Part shown: positions 8,291 to 13,574 of the stretch, piece by piece
Layout of the letters: every line of letters begins with the position of its first letter
Position numbering within the stretch: position 1 is the first letter of the stretch
NCBI GenBank assembly: GCA_009926295.1
Contig: RFPF01000064.1
Coordinates: 1-13,574, forward strand
Source: Planctomycetia bacterium
Lineage (GTDB): Bacteria > Planctomycetota > Planctomycetia > Pirellulales > UBA1268
Direction of reading: 5' to 3'
Length of the DNA stretch: 13,574 nt
Made by a program: the position numbers and the translations under genes
The notes under the pieces: model-generated
Seen by the model: the letters and a program-made list of their open reading frames with translations, nothing else
Told to the model about the DNA's origin: nothing
Databases searched by the model: none

Positions 8291-11277
8291 TTCGACGCGG
8301 CCGCGTAGTTGAGCACCGAGGCCTGAAACGGCTTCGGCGCGGCGGAGTAGGTGAGGCTCGGCGGGGCATCGAGGCGGATCGCCGCCCCGAACTCTCGATT
8401 GGCGAGGCCGTAAAGATTGAAGCTGCTCCCTGGCACGGCCAGCGTGATCGTCACGGAGCCGGACGCGTCGGCGAGATAGGTGTAATCGATCCGGACGCCG
8501 TTGTTGTTGCCGTATGCGTTCTCGTCGACCGTGATCTGGCCGAGGGCCGACGAGAGCGTGGCCAGCCGCGAGCCGCTGTCGAGACCGACCGTGTACAGCG
8601 AAAGCACGTAGCGTCCGCCCGGCGTCAGGCCGCGGAGCGTGACGGTCGGCGCGGTGGCCGAACTGGCGACGGCGTCGTTGGCGAGGCTGCGGGTCGCGTC
8701 GGTCAGGTTGTTGCCGTCGCCCGTGGCAACCGTTGCGAAGCCCGTCGTCGCAAGCCTCCCGGCGACGGCCGGGTTGCCTCCCGCGATGCCCGTGAAGGTC
8801 ACGCCGTTGACGGCAAAGCTGCCCGCGGCTCCGAAGCTGTAGGCATGGGTGTAGCGGTAGGCCGGCGCGATGCCGCTCGAGGCTGCGTCGGTCCAGGGCA
8901 GGACGCGCCAGCGATCCCCGTCGACGCGAACCTGGATGGCGGTGGCGGAGGCCATCTGACCGTCCCAGGCCTTGACGGTGAACGCGTTCCGTAGGCCCGA
9001 AGACCCCGCCACCGGGGTCCAGCGGAGTTTTTCACCCGCGGCCAGAAGCGTGGTGCCCGGTGCCACGGCGGCCCAGGCGGAACCCGTCCACTTGTCGAGC
9101 GACCCGCTGGAGACCGCCTCGATTCGGAAAGCGATCGCGTCGCCATCGACGTCGACCGCGTTGGACGCGTTGGCGAGCGCGGTATAGGTGATTTCGAAGG
9201 GATCGCTGCCGGTGGCGCCCGAGATGATGGCGATCGACGTCAGCGTGGGGGCGTCGTTGACCGCGTTCACCGTCACCACGGCCTGCACCGGTGTGGCCGA
9301 CTCGGCGTTGCCGTCGTCCCGGGCCACCGCCTTGAAGGCCGACTGCGGGCCGTTGGCATTCGCGTCGGGCGTCCAGTAGGCATTCAGGCCCGCCGTGATC
9401 GCCTTGTTCGTCGTCGCATTCCAGGGCGTCGCCGTCGCCTCGCCTATCCGCAGCGTGCCCGTGGTCACTTCCTTGACCACGAACGCGGTCACGGTGCTGT
9501 CGATGTCGTCCTCATCCCCCTTGGTCAAGAGGTCGGCGAACGAGATGGCGATCGACGAGTCTTCGTTGCCGGTGGCGACGGGGCCCGAGAACTGCGTGAG
9601 CGTGGGCGGGTCGTTGACCGCAGCGACCGCGACCTGCACCGTCTTCGTCGTCGCTGAATACAGCGCACCGTCATAGGCCCTCACCGTGAAGGCGTCACGG
9701 ACGCCGTTGACATTCGCCGGCGGCGTCCAGACGAGGCTCTCGCCGGGGGCGATCGACATCGCGCCGGCCGCGACCGGGACGCCGTTCTTCGTGAGCGTGC
9801 CGCCGAGCACCGACTCGATCCGGAACGAGAGCGGGTCGCCGTTCGGGTCGGAGTCGTCGAGCGCGGCGGCGAGGGCCGCATAGCTGATCGTGAACGGCGT
9901 GTCTTCCGCGGCCCCGGAGACGACGGCGGCGTTCGTGCTCGCGAAACTCGGCGCCTGGTTGGTGACCGTGATCGTGATCGAATACTCGGTGACTGCAAAG
10001 CCGTTCGTGGCCCGCACGACGACGGGGTAGACGCCCGCGCTGCCGCTCACGGGAGCACCCAAGATGACGCCGTTGCTCGAGATCGTCACGCCGCTGGGAA
10101 GGCCCGTCGCGGTCTGCGTGATCGTCGGCGTGCCGAAGACGTTGGCGACCGCGTAGAGGGTCTGCCCGGCGGCCACCGTGTAGTTTCTCGCGAAGCCCAG
10201 GTAGTACGGGGCTTCAATTCGGATCACATGGGGATCAGGGTCGGACCAGGTCGTAGGAACGCCCTCGCGTGGGCTCACCGAGATCGTGCTGTCTCCGACC
10301 CAGCGGCGGTCTGAATCCTTGGAATACGGCAGTTGGGGAAGCGTCAGGGTGGCGGTGAACAACAGGTTCTTGCTCCCCCGAGTCACTGAACCCAAGCCCG
10401 ATGAGCCGTACTCCGTGAAGGTCTGGTCGATCGTCACGGCCTGTCTGGCGACCTGGTTGCCGTTGAGGAACATGTAGACGTAGCCATTCGGTGACGAGCC
10501 GCCGGCATAGTAAAACAGGCCGCTGATGTCGTACTTCATCGTCACGGTGATGGTGCCGTTGCCGTTGTTCGTCCAGTTCGTGATCGACGAGTTCAAGGTA
10601 TTGACGTCGAGCGAGAGGCCGGCCCGCTCATACTCGGCAGTGCTCGCAAGCAGCGCCGCCGTGACGGGTCCCTGCTGGAACTCGAGATCGACGTCGCCGC
10701 CCTGACCGGTCGCATCGGTGCTGGCGGCGACGTCGGCCTGCGTGAGGCTGGCGAGCTGCTCGACGAAGAGTCGGCCGTCGAGCGTGCTCGCCACGGAGCA
10801 GCCGTAGAGCAGGATGTCGGCATCGGCAGCGAGCGATTTGTGCCAGCCTGCGACGTCGACGGCGCGAGCGGCGAGCGTGGCTGAGTCGATCGACTGATTG
10901 CCGAACCAGAGCCGGCCGTCACTGCCATGCGAGATCAGGCGGAGCGTGTCGACGTTGGACAGACCCGCGAGGGCCCCCGTGATCTGGTCGACCACGTCGC
11001 GGCTGTTGTCGATGGCCACGACGAGCGAGCCGGCGAGTTCCTCCTGCGGAATGCTCGATGCCAGCACCGAGTCGATGATCACCACGCCGTGGGTGGAGGC
11101 GGCGGGATCCTGGGCCGCGGCCAGTAGTTGGCGTGCTTCGAGCGCTTCCAAGCCCATGCCGCTCGCCACCCGGCGGCTCGCATGCCGGCGTTTGCGCAGG
11201 GAATGGCCGCCGATCGGCTGGAGCCCGCGCGTTCTGGCCCGTCTGCCGAATAGGTTACGCATGCGGGCTTTCGACAT
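7201..11277 (-). CDS. Giant planctomycete surface protein, N-terminal part: LEPRxLL motif, DUF4347, cadherin-like and propeller repeats (frameshifted)
   Basis: The upstream piece of the giant gene encodes 1358 residues. Residues 1-1309 belong to the original protein; the last 49 are an out-of-frame tail produced by the frameshift at 7341-7350. Order of parts: a basic N-terminus without a classical signal peptide; LEALEARQLL (43-52), the LEPRxLL-type motif of planctomycete exported proteins; DUF4347 (about 63-220); a beta-rich segment (225-350); a putative Ig/He_PIG domain with GLPSGVTISSNGVILGAP (about 360-440); three cadherin-like repeats (441-787); an unrecognised beta-sandwich (790-970); the start of an MBG-like domain (972-987); and eight RCC1/BLIP-II-like propeller repeats from about residue 1000. 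It should be a cell-surface or extracellular adhesion/recognition protein. An alternative in-frame ATG lies five codons in (11262). The start is chosen as the first ATG giving the full basic N-terminus; no strong ribosome site separates the two. As it stands the product would contain one complete seven-bladed propeller plus one extra blade. Confidence 0.85.
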   Translation of the reverse strand: MSKARMRNLFGRRARTRGLQPIGGHSLRKRRHASRRVASGMGLEALEARQLLAAAQDPAASTHGVVIIDSVLASSIPQEELAGSLVVAIDNSRDVVDQITGALAGLSNVDTLRLISHGSDGRLWFGNQSIDSATLAARAVDVAGWHKSLAADADILLYGCSVASTLDGRLFVEQLASLTQADVAASTDATGQGGDVDLEFQQGPVTAALLASTAEYERAGLSLDVNTLNSSITNWTNNGNGTITVTMKYDISGLFYYAGGSSPNGYVYMFLNGNQVARQAVTIDQTFTEYGSSGLGSVTRGSKNLLFTATLTLPQLPYSKDSDRRWVGDSTISVSPREGVPTTWSDPDPHVIRIEAPYYLGFARNYTVAAGQTLYAVANVFGTPTITQTATGLPSGVTISSNGVILGAPVSGSAGVYPVVVRATNGFAVTEYSITITVTNQAPSFASTNAAVVSGAAEDTPFTISYAALAAALDDSDPNGDPLSFRIESVLGGTLTKNGVPVAAGAMSIAPGESLVWTPPANVNGVRDAFTVRAYDGALYSATTKTVQVAVAAVNDPPTLTQFSGPVATGNEDSSIAISFADLLTKGDEDDIDSTVTAFVVKEVTTGTLRIGEATATPWNATTNKAITAGLNAYWTPDANANGPQSAFKAVARDDGNAESATPVQAVVTVNAVNDAPTLTSIAIISGATGSDPFEITYTALANASNAVDVDGDAIAFRIEAVSSGSLDKWTGSAWAAVAPGTTLLAAGEKLRWTPVAGSSGLRNAFTVKAWDGQMASATAIQVRVDGDRWRVLPWTDAASSGIAPAYRYTHAYSFGAAGSFAVNGVTFTGIAGGNPAVAGRLATTGFATVATGDGNNLTDATRSLANDAVASSATAPTVTLRGLTPGGRYVLSLYTVGLDSGSRLATLSSALGQITVDENAYGNNNGVRIDYTYLADASGSVTITLAVPGSSFNLYGLANREFGAAIRLDAPPSLTYSAAPKPFQASVLNYAAASNSPFVSSGVGHTVLLKADGTVAAYGYNDFGQATVPAGLNDVVAVSAGGYHTLALKSDGTVVAWGSNSSGQSSVPAGLTNVVAISAGKVHSLALKADGTVVAWGSNTSGQTGVPAGLTGIVAISAGADHSMALKADGTVVSWGYGWYNFFTPPAGLTDVVAISAGEWHSLALKSDGTVVAWGNNGYFQSQVPAGLKGVVAVSAGTTNSVALKSDGTVVTWGDRDGYTLNSLPSGMPPGLSGVVAIDAGSTRTVALKSDGTVVTWGRTDPFGQQYLPTALGPIAAISTGNDHTLALKTDGTVVAWGGNAYGQTNVPSVGRAGGRPVFSRFEIRSHGRLVGRCDRHVRHGSAYARGPCGRHPDLGL
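7341..7350 (-). other. Frameshift with apparent ~14-base deletion in the giant gene
   Basis: In neighbouring repeats eight codons (AGLxxVVA) separate NVP from the next V-x-A-G. Here only ten bases, TCGGTCGGCC on the minus strand, lie between the CCG codon (7353-7351) and GTG (7340-7338). Twenty-four minus ten is fourteen, which changes the frame by two. Immediately after, the original protein resumes as VQAGDQFSVALKSD in the new frame. Confidence 0.85.
8317..8367 (-). other. First half of a split MBG/YDG-like domain (copy A)
   Basis: PPSLTYSAAPKPFQAS matches the opening strand ASLTYTGTAKAYTAS of the uninterrupted copy, then gives way directly to the fourteen-repeat propeller block. Its second half appears after the block at 6440-6612. 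Confidence 0.6.
8368..8910 (-). other. Unrecognised beta-sandwich-like domain
   Basis: Residues about 790-970 contain alternating hydrophobic strands: HAYSFGAAGSFAVNGVTFTG, PTVTLRGLTPGGRYVLSLYT, VRIDYTYLADASGSVTITL and SSFNLYGLANREF. The L-x-x-L-T-P-G-x-x-Y motif is like the strand/turn of fibronectin III or carbohydrate-binding beta-sandwich modules that sit on planctomycete extracellular proteins. I do not recognise the family. It separates the cadherin-like block from the MBG/propeller region. Confidence 0.45.
8917..9957 (-). repeat. Three cadherin-like (tandem-95 type) repeats, N-terminal block
   Basis: Residues about 441-787 hold three units of about 115 residues. Each opens with an (A)PSF or (A)PTL strand after VND/TNQ, has an acidic loop (DDSDPNGDPLSF, GDEDDIDSTVTAF, DVDGDAIAF), a middle WTP motif (LVWTPP, AYWTPD, LRWTPV), and a terminal AFTVRAYDG, AFKAVARDDG or AFTVKAWDG. 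The acidic loops suggest calcium binding. Three more copies follow at the other end of the protein. Confidence 0.75.
9958..10198 (-). other. Putative Ig (He_PIG-like) domain
   Basis: Residues about 360-440 contain QTATGLPSGVTISSNGVILG followed by GAPVSGSAGVYPVVVRATNG. This is the G-L-P-x-G-V ... G-x-I-x-G-x-P ... G-x-Y-x-V-x-V-x-A-x-N-G pattern of the putative Ig domain common in bacterial surface proteins. It leads straight into the cadherin-like repeats. Confidence 0.7.
10618..11091 (-). other. DUF4347 domain
   Basis: Residues 63-220 begin with HGVVIIDS, continue through LRLISHGSDGRLWFG and ADILLYGCSVAS, and end near FQQGPVTAALL. This is the usual layout of DUF4347, a domain at the N-terminus of large repeat-rich adhesin-like proteins in cyanobacteria, proteobacteria and planctomycetes. 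His117 in SHG and Cys160 in YGC sit where caspase-like folds place their catalytic pair; that link is inference from spacing and motif shape only. Confidence 0.8.
11122..11151 (-). other. LEPRxLL-type N-terminal motif
   Basis: LEALEARQLLA at residues 43-53 of the giant protein matches the L-E-x-R-x-L-L pattern found near the N-termini of very large extracellular proteins in Planctomycetes and related phyla. The Pro of the consensus is Ala here. It follows a strongly basic stretch (RRARTR, RKRRHASRR). The motif supports both the taxonomic guess and export of the protein, although no hydrophobic signal segment is visible. Confidence 0.75.
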
Positions 11278-11490
11278 CGCACCGAGGGCAGCGACGGCAG
11301 GGCGGCAGGCCCGCCATGGTCAGGCCGGACCTCCAACACCACCTTACGTTACCCATACCGTACGTGCGCAGCCAGAAATCGGTGCGGGAAAACGCCGGAA
11401 AAACCGGCCTCATCGGCCCGAAAGGGCCTGAGTCGTGCCGCGTTCCAGTGGCCGGCCGGAATCCGCGTTCGCAGGGCATGGCGCCGAGCT
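11278..11490 (-). other. Intergenic leader between the barrel gene and the giant surface-protein gene
   Basis: This 213-base gap contains the paired hairpins in its upstream half. In the remaining part I see no convincing -35/-10 pair and no strong Shine-Dalgarno sequence in front of the giant gene's ATG at 11277; the nearest GGAGG lies about 40 bases upstream. The promoter of the giant gene is presumably here but cannot be pinpointed by eye. Confidence 0.4.
11394..11432 (-). terminator. Two adjacent hairpins after the beta-barrel gene, possible terminator
   Basis: Hairpin one (11409-11432) pairs CTCA with TGAG and GGCCC with GGGCC around a 4-base loop, with a 2-base bulge. Hairpin two directly follows (11394-11408): GCCGG/CCGGC around five T on the minus strand, followed by GTTTTCC. 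They start about 58 bases after the barrel stop and end 116 bases before the giant gene. A factor-independent terminator for the barrel gene is the simplest reading; the U-tract after the second stem is short, so efficiency is uncertain. Confidence 0.45.
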
Positions 11491-12306
11491 TCAGCGGCGC
11501 AACTGCCGGAACGGCTCGTAAATCCGCACGGAGAGCAGAAGCTCGCTCGCACTGAAGGCCGACGTGTAGGTGCCGGCAGGGCTGCCATCGCCCAGGAGGA
11601 GCGGCGTCGATGCGGTTCCAATCTCGAAGAATCGGTAGCCAAGATCGAGCGTGACGCGAGGCCCGAAGCGGCAAGTGACACCGCCGCCCGCCTGCCAGGC
11701 AAACTCCGAGGCGACGCTCGACCCGGCGACGATGGCCAAAGGATCCGTCACAGCGAGCCGATAGCCTCCGCCCCCGATGCCGCCACCGCCGTAAACACCC
11801 AGCCGTTTCGTGAGAGAGTAATCACGCCAGAGGTTCGTCATCACGGACCAGCCGTCGACTGCTTCAACTGCCAACGGCTCGACGCTCGCGGTCTCTCCCA
11901 ACAGTCGATCACGGCCTCGCCCTTCCACCTCGATCCTCAAGAGCCCGCGTGGACGATCTGAGGCGAGGCCGAGGGCGCCGCCAGCGTTGAACAGATCCCC
12001 GGATGCCGTACCCGTATTCGGCGTCGGGTCGCCGGCCGTGTTCGTCCCGCCACTTGAAAGCGACGCGAAAGACGCGCCAAGGATTCCCGAAACGTAGCAT
12101 TGCCGCGTGCGCGAACCAACGGACGCGGCCGCGAAGTCATCGACGGCTTCGCCGGCCAAGCTCGCGCTGAAAGACCCTTCAGATGCGAGGGATGCGGACG
12201 GATCCATATCGACGGACGGCGGCCGATCACCGGCCAACACGACGGTCGCACATGAGGCTGCCAGCAGCCCCATCCATCCACTGCAAAAAACCCGCGCGCC
12301 GTCCAA
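11491..12306 (-). CDS. Secreted outer-membrane beta-barrel protein (OmpA/porin-like barrel)
   Basis: Read from TTG at 12306 this gives 271 residues; the same frame is open to a GTG at 12348 (285 residues). The TTG start is preferred because GAGGGAG lies 5 bases upstream and because translation then begins with a conventional signal peptide: MDGARVF, a hydrophobic stretch GLLAASCATVVLA, and a likely cleavage after VLA before GD (about residue 25). The mature part has a Ser/Ala/Gly-rich region and then alternating aromatic/Gly-rich strands: FNAGGALGLA, LLRIEVEGRGRD, LGVYGGGGIGGGGYRLAV, FAWQAGGGVTCRFG, TLDLGYRFFEIG and ELLLSVRIYEPF near the C-terminus. This pattern is typical of small outer-membrane barrels, so location in the outer membrane is inferred. 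The ligand or role is not recognisable. It lies between the kinase and the giant surface-protein gene on the same strand, in each case separated by more than 100 bases, so an operon is not clear. Confidence 0.75.
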   Translation of the reverse strand: MDGARVFCSGWMGLLAASCATVVLAGDRPPSVDMDPSASLASEGSFSASLAGEAVDDFAAASVGSRTRQCYVSGILGASFASLSSGGTNTAGDPTPNTGTASGDLFNAGGALGLASDRPRGLLRIEVEGRGRDRLLGETASVEPLAVEAVDGWSVMTNLWRDYSLTKRLGVYGGGGIGGGGYRLAVTDPLAIVAGSSVASEFAWQAGGGVTCRFGPRVTLDLGYRFFEIGTASTPLLLGDGSPAGTYTSAFSASELLLSVRIYEPFRQLRR

Positions 12307-12311
12307 GGCAG

Positions 12312-12318
12312 CTCCCTC
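12312..12318 (-). promoter_or_regulatory. Ribosome binding site deciding the start of the beta-barrel gene
   Basis: GAGGGAG on the minus strand ends 5 bases before the TTG at 12306. This is good Shine-Dalgarno geometry, whereas the upstream GTG at 12348 has no purine-rich stretch in front of it. It therefore favours the shorter reading. Confidence 0.5.
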
Positions 12319-12353
12319 TGCATGGATCGACCGAAGCCCCCACACCACGAGGG

Positions 12354-12359
12354 ATTATC
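12354..12359 (-). promoter_or_regulatory. Possible -10 element (GATAAT) for the beta-barrel gene
   Basis: GATAAT on the minus strand is one of few AT-rich hexamers in this gap and is close to the TATAAT consensus. It would place a transcript start near 12347, leaving about 40 bases before the TTG start at 12306. No convincing -35 at standard spacing was found, so this is tentative. Confidence 0.3.
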
Positions 12360-12361
12360 GT

Positions 12362-12419
12362 CCGCTGGCGGGCACAGCGTCGGCCCAAGCCGCAGCGTCG
12401 GCACGACCGGCGCCAGCGG
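12362..12419. repeat. 9-bp inverted repeat enclosing a 10-bp direct repeat, in the kinase/barrel gap
   Basis: The arms CCGCTGGCG (12362-12370) and CGCCAGCGG (12411-12419) are perfect reverse complements 40 bases apart. Between them CAGCGTCGGC occurs twice, at 12375-12384 and 12393-12402, with an 18-bp period. The element lies 7 bases after the kinase stop and just upstream (on the minus strand) of a GATAAT sequence. It could be a stem-loop at the kinase 3' end or an operator for the barrel gene. In GC-rich DNA it could also be chance. Confidence 0.4.
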
Positions 12420-12425
12420 TCTGCA

Positions 12426-13523
12426 TTACCGAACCACTCGCGCTCCGCCCCCCTTGATCTGCTTCTCGACCTCGGCCCGGGTCGCCATTGAGGTGTCGCC
12501 GGGGGTGGTGCTCGCCAGGGCGCCGTGGGCCGCACCGTAGTCCACCGCCTTCTGGGGGCAGTTGAACTCCAGGAAACCGAAGGCCAAGCCGCTCGCGAAG
12601 CTGTCGCCGCCACCCACACGGTCGAGAATCTCGAGCTCGGGATACTTCCGGCTGTCGTAGAACTTTCGGTCGTGCCAGCAGATGGCGCTCCAGTCGTTCT
12701 TCGTGGCGGTGATCACGCGGCGGAGGGTCGTGGCGGCCACCTTGAAGTTTGGAAACTCCTTCACAGCCTTCTCGATCATCTTCTTGAAGGCGCCGGTCTC
12801 GATCTCCGAGATCGCGTGATCCACACCCTCGACCTCGAACCCGAGCGACGCGGTGAAATCCTCCTCGTTGCCGATCATCACGTCGACGTACTTCGCGATC
12901 TCGCGGTTCACCTCCCGGGCCTTCGCCTGGCCGCCGATGCTCTTCCAGAGACTCGGCCGGTAGTTGAGGTCGTACGACACGATGGTCCCATGCTTCTTCG
13001 CCGCCTTCACGGCCTCGATCGTCACGGCCGCCGTGGTCTCGGAGAGGGCCGCGAAGATGCCGCCGGTGTGGAACCACCGCGCCCCGACCTTCCCGAAGAT
13101 GTGATCCCAGTCGATGTCGCCCGGCTTCAACTGGCTAGCCGCGGTATTGCCGCGGTCGGGCACGCCCACGGCGCCGCGGATGCCAAAGCCACGCTCGGTG
13201 AAATTGAGACCGTTGCGGACCGTGCGGCCGATGCCGTCGTCGGCCCGCCACTGCAGAAAATCGGTGCAGACGCCCCCCTGCATGATGAAGTCCTCGACGA
13301 GGTGGCCCACCTCGTTGTCCACGAACGCCGTCACGACGGCCGTCTTCAATCCGAAGCACTTCCGCAGGCCGCGGGCGACGTTGTATTCGCCGCCCCCTTC
13401 CCACACTGCAAAATGCCGGGCGGTGCGGATGCGGCCCTCGCCGGGATCGAGGCGGAGCATGATCTCACCGAGCGAGACTTGATCGAACGTGCAGGCTTCA
13501 CGTGGTTTCAAGGGGAGCGCCAT
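12426..13523 (-). CDS. PfkB-family sugar kinase, likely 2-keto-3-deoxygluconate kinase (KdgK-like)
   Basis: This 365-residue cytoplasmic kinase should phosphorylate a sugar or sugar acid with ATP; 2-keto-3-deoxygluconate is the best guess. An N-terminal substrate-side motif WEGGGEYNVARGL lies at about residues 41-53. SYDLNYRPSLW (183-193) matches the D-x-N-x-R-x-x-L-W pattern that I associate with KDG kinases. GNEEDF is at 218-223. The PfkB signature DRVGGGDSFASGLAFG is at 301-316, with Asp307 as the expected catalytic base. TPGDTSM (340-346) is typical of the C-terminal nucleotide-site region. Length is normal to slightly long for the family. The ATG start is supported by AAAGGA about 7 bases upstream on the minus strand; the stop is TAA. 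No aldolase or dehydratase neighbour is in the window, so substrate assignment is inference; fructokinase or another PfkB sugar kinase remains possible. Confidence 0.9.
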   Translation of the reverse strand: MALPLKPREACTFDQVSLGEIMLRLDPGEGRIRTARHFAVWEGGGEYNVARGLRKCFGLKTAVVTAFVDNEVGHLVEDFIMQGGVCTDFLQWRADDGIGRTVRNGLNFTERGFGIRGAVGVPDRGNTAASQLKPGDIDWDHIFGKVGARWFHTGGIFAALSETTAAVTIEAVKAAKKHGTIVSYDLNYRPSLWKSIGGQAKAREVNREIAKYVDVMIGNEEDFTASLGFEVEGVDHAISEIETGAFKKMIEKAVKEFPNFKVAATTLRRVITATKNDWSAICWHDRKFYDSRKYPELEILDRVGGGDSFASGLAFGFLEFNCPQKAVDYGAAHGALASTTPGDTSMATRAEVEKQIKGGGARVVR

Positions 13524-13574
13524 CGGTATGTCCTTTCTCTGAGTCTCGTGATGCGGGGAGGCGAGGGGCTGCCC

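Noticed and set aside
11255..11317. Short minus-strand frame with a Cys-rich peptide (PPCRRCPRCDV) overlapping the giant gene start, preceded by GGAGG
   Set aside because: It could be a leader peptide, but the ribosome site spacing is long (about 12 bases) and the frame is also just the tail of a longer spurious frame; not enough support to call.
12249..12262. Possible lipobox around the Cys in LLAASC of the barrel protein
   Set aside because: The residue at -3 is Ala rather than Leu/Val/Ile, and a better signal peptidase I site (VLA before GD) follows; the barrel strands fit an outer-membrane protein rather than a lipoprotein.
12355..13077. Minus-strand open frame of 240 codons inside the kinase gene
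   Set aside because: It overlaps the well-supported PfkB kinase in another frame and gives an Arg/Gly-rich product without motifs.

Overview
The window is GC-rich DNA from a bacterium that is most likely a planctomycete. The main reason is the largest gene, whose product starts with the LEPRxLL-type N-terminal motif (here LEALEARQLL), followed by a DUF4347 domain and thousands of residues of extracellular repeat domains. This layout is characteristic of Planctomycetes and relatives. All supported genes lie on the minus strand; nothing on the plus strand looks like a real gene.

Read in the direction of transcription (right to left): a PfkB-family sugar kinase resembling 2-keto-3-deoxygluconate kinase (13523-12426); a 119-base intergenic gap with a nested inverted/direct repeat; a secreted outer-membrane beta-barrel protein (about 12306-11491, probably starting at TTG); a 213-base gap with two back-to-back hairpins; and then one giant surface-protein gene that starts at 11277 and runs off the left edge, with about 3755 codons inside the window.

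The giant protein reads, in order: LEPRxLL-type motif, DUF4347 (with a His-Gly/Gly-Cys pair reminiscent of caspase-like peptidases), a beta-rich segment, a putative Ig (He_PIG) domain, three cadherin-like/tandem-95 repeats, an unrecognised beta-sandwich, then a long alternation of MBG/YDG-like domains, TPTDTANY-type beta repeats and RCC1/BLIP-II-like propeller repeats, and finally VCBS and further cadherin-like repeats up to the window edge. I count 28 propeller repeats in blocks of 14, 7 and 7, i.e. multiples of seven, as expected for closed seven-bladed beta-propellers. Each block lies between the first and second half of an MBG-like domain, so the propellers look inserted inside another domain; two uninterrupted MBG copies in the same protein serve as the comparison.

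The giant gene is broken in this sequence. At 7341-7350, between propeller repeats 8 and 9, the linker is about 14 bases shorter than in neighbouring repeats and the reading frame changes. The upstream part ends 49 out-of-frame residues later at 7201; the original frame stays open from 7340 to base 1. This may be a genuine deletion, phase-variation-like repeat instability, or an assembly error in repetitive DNA. No tRNA, rRNA, CRISPR array, insertion sequence or phage gene was seen.
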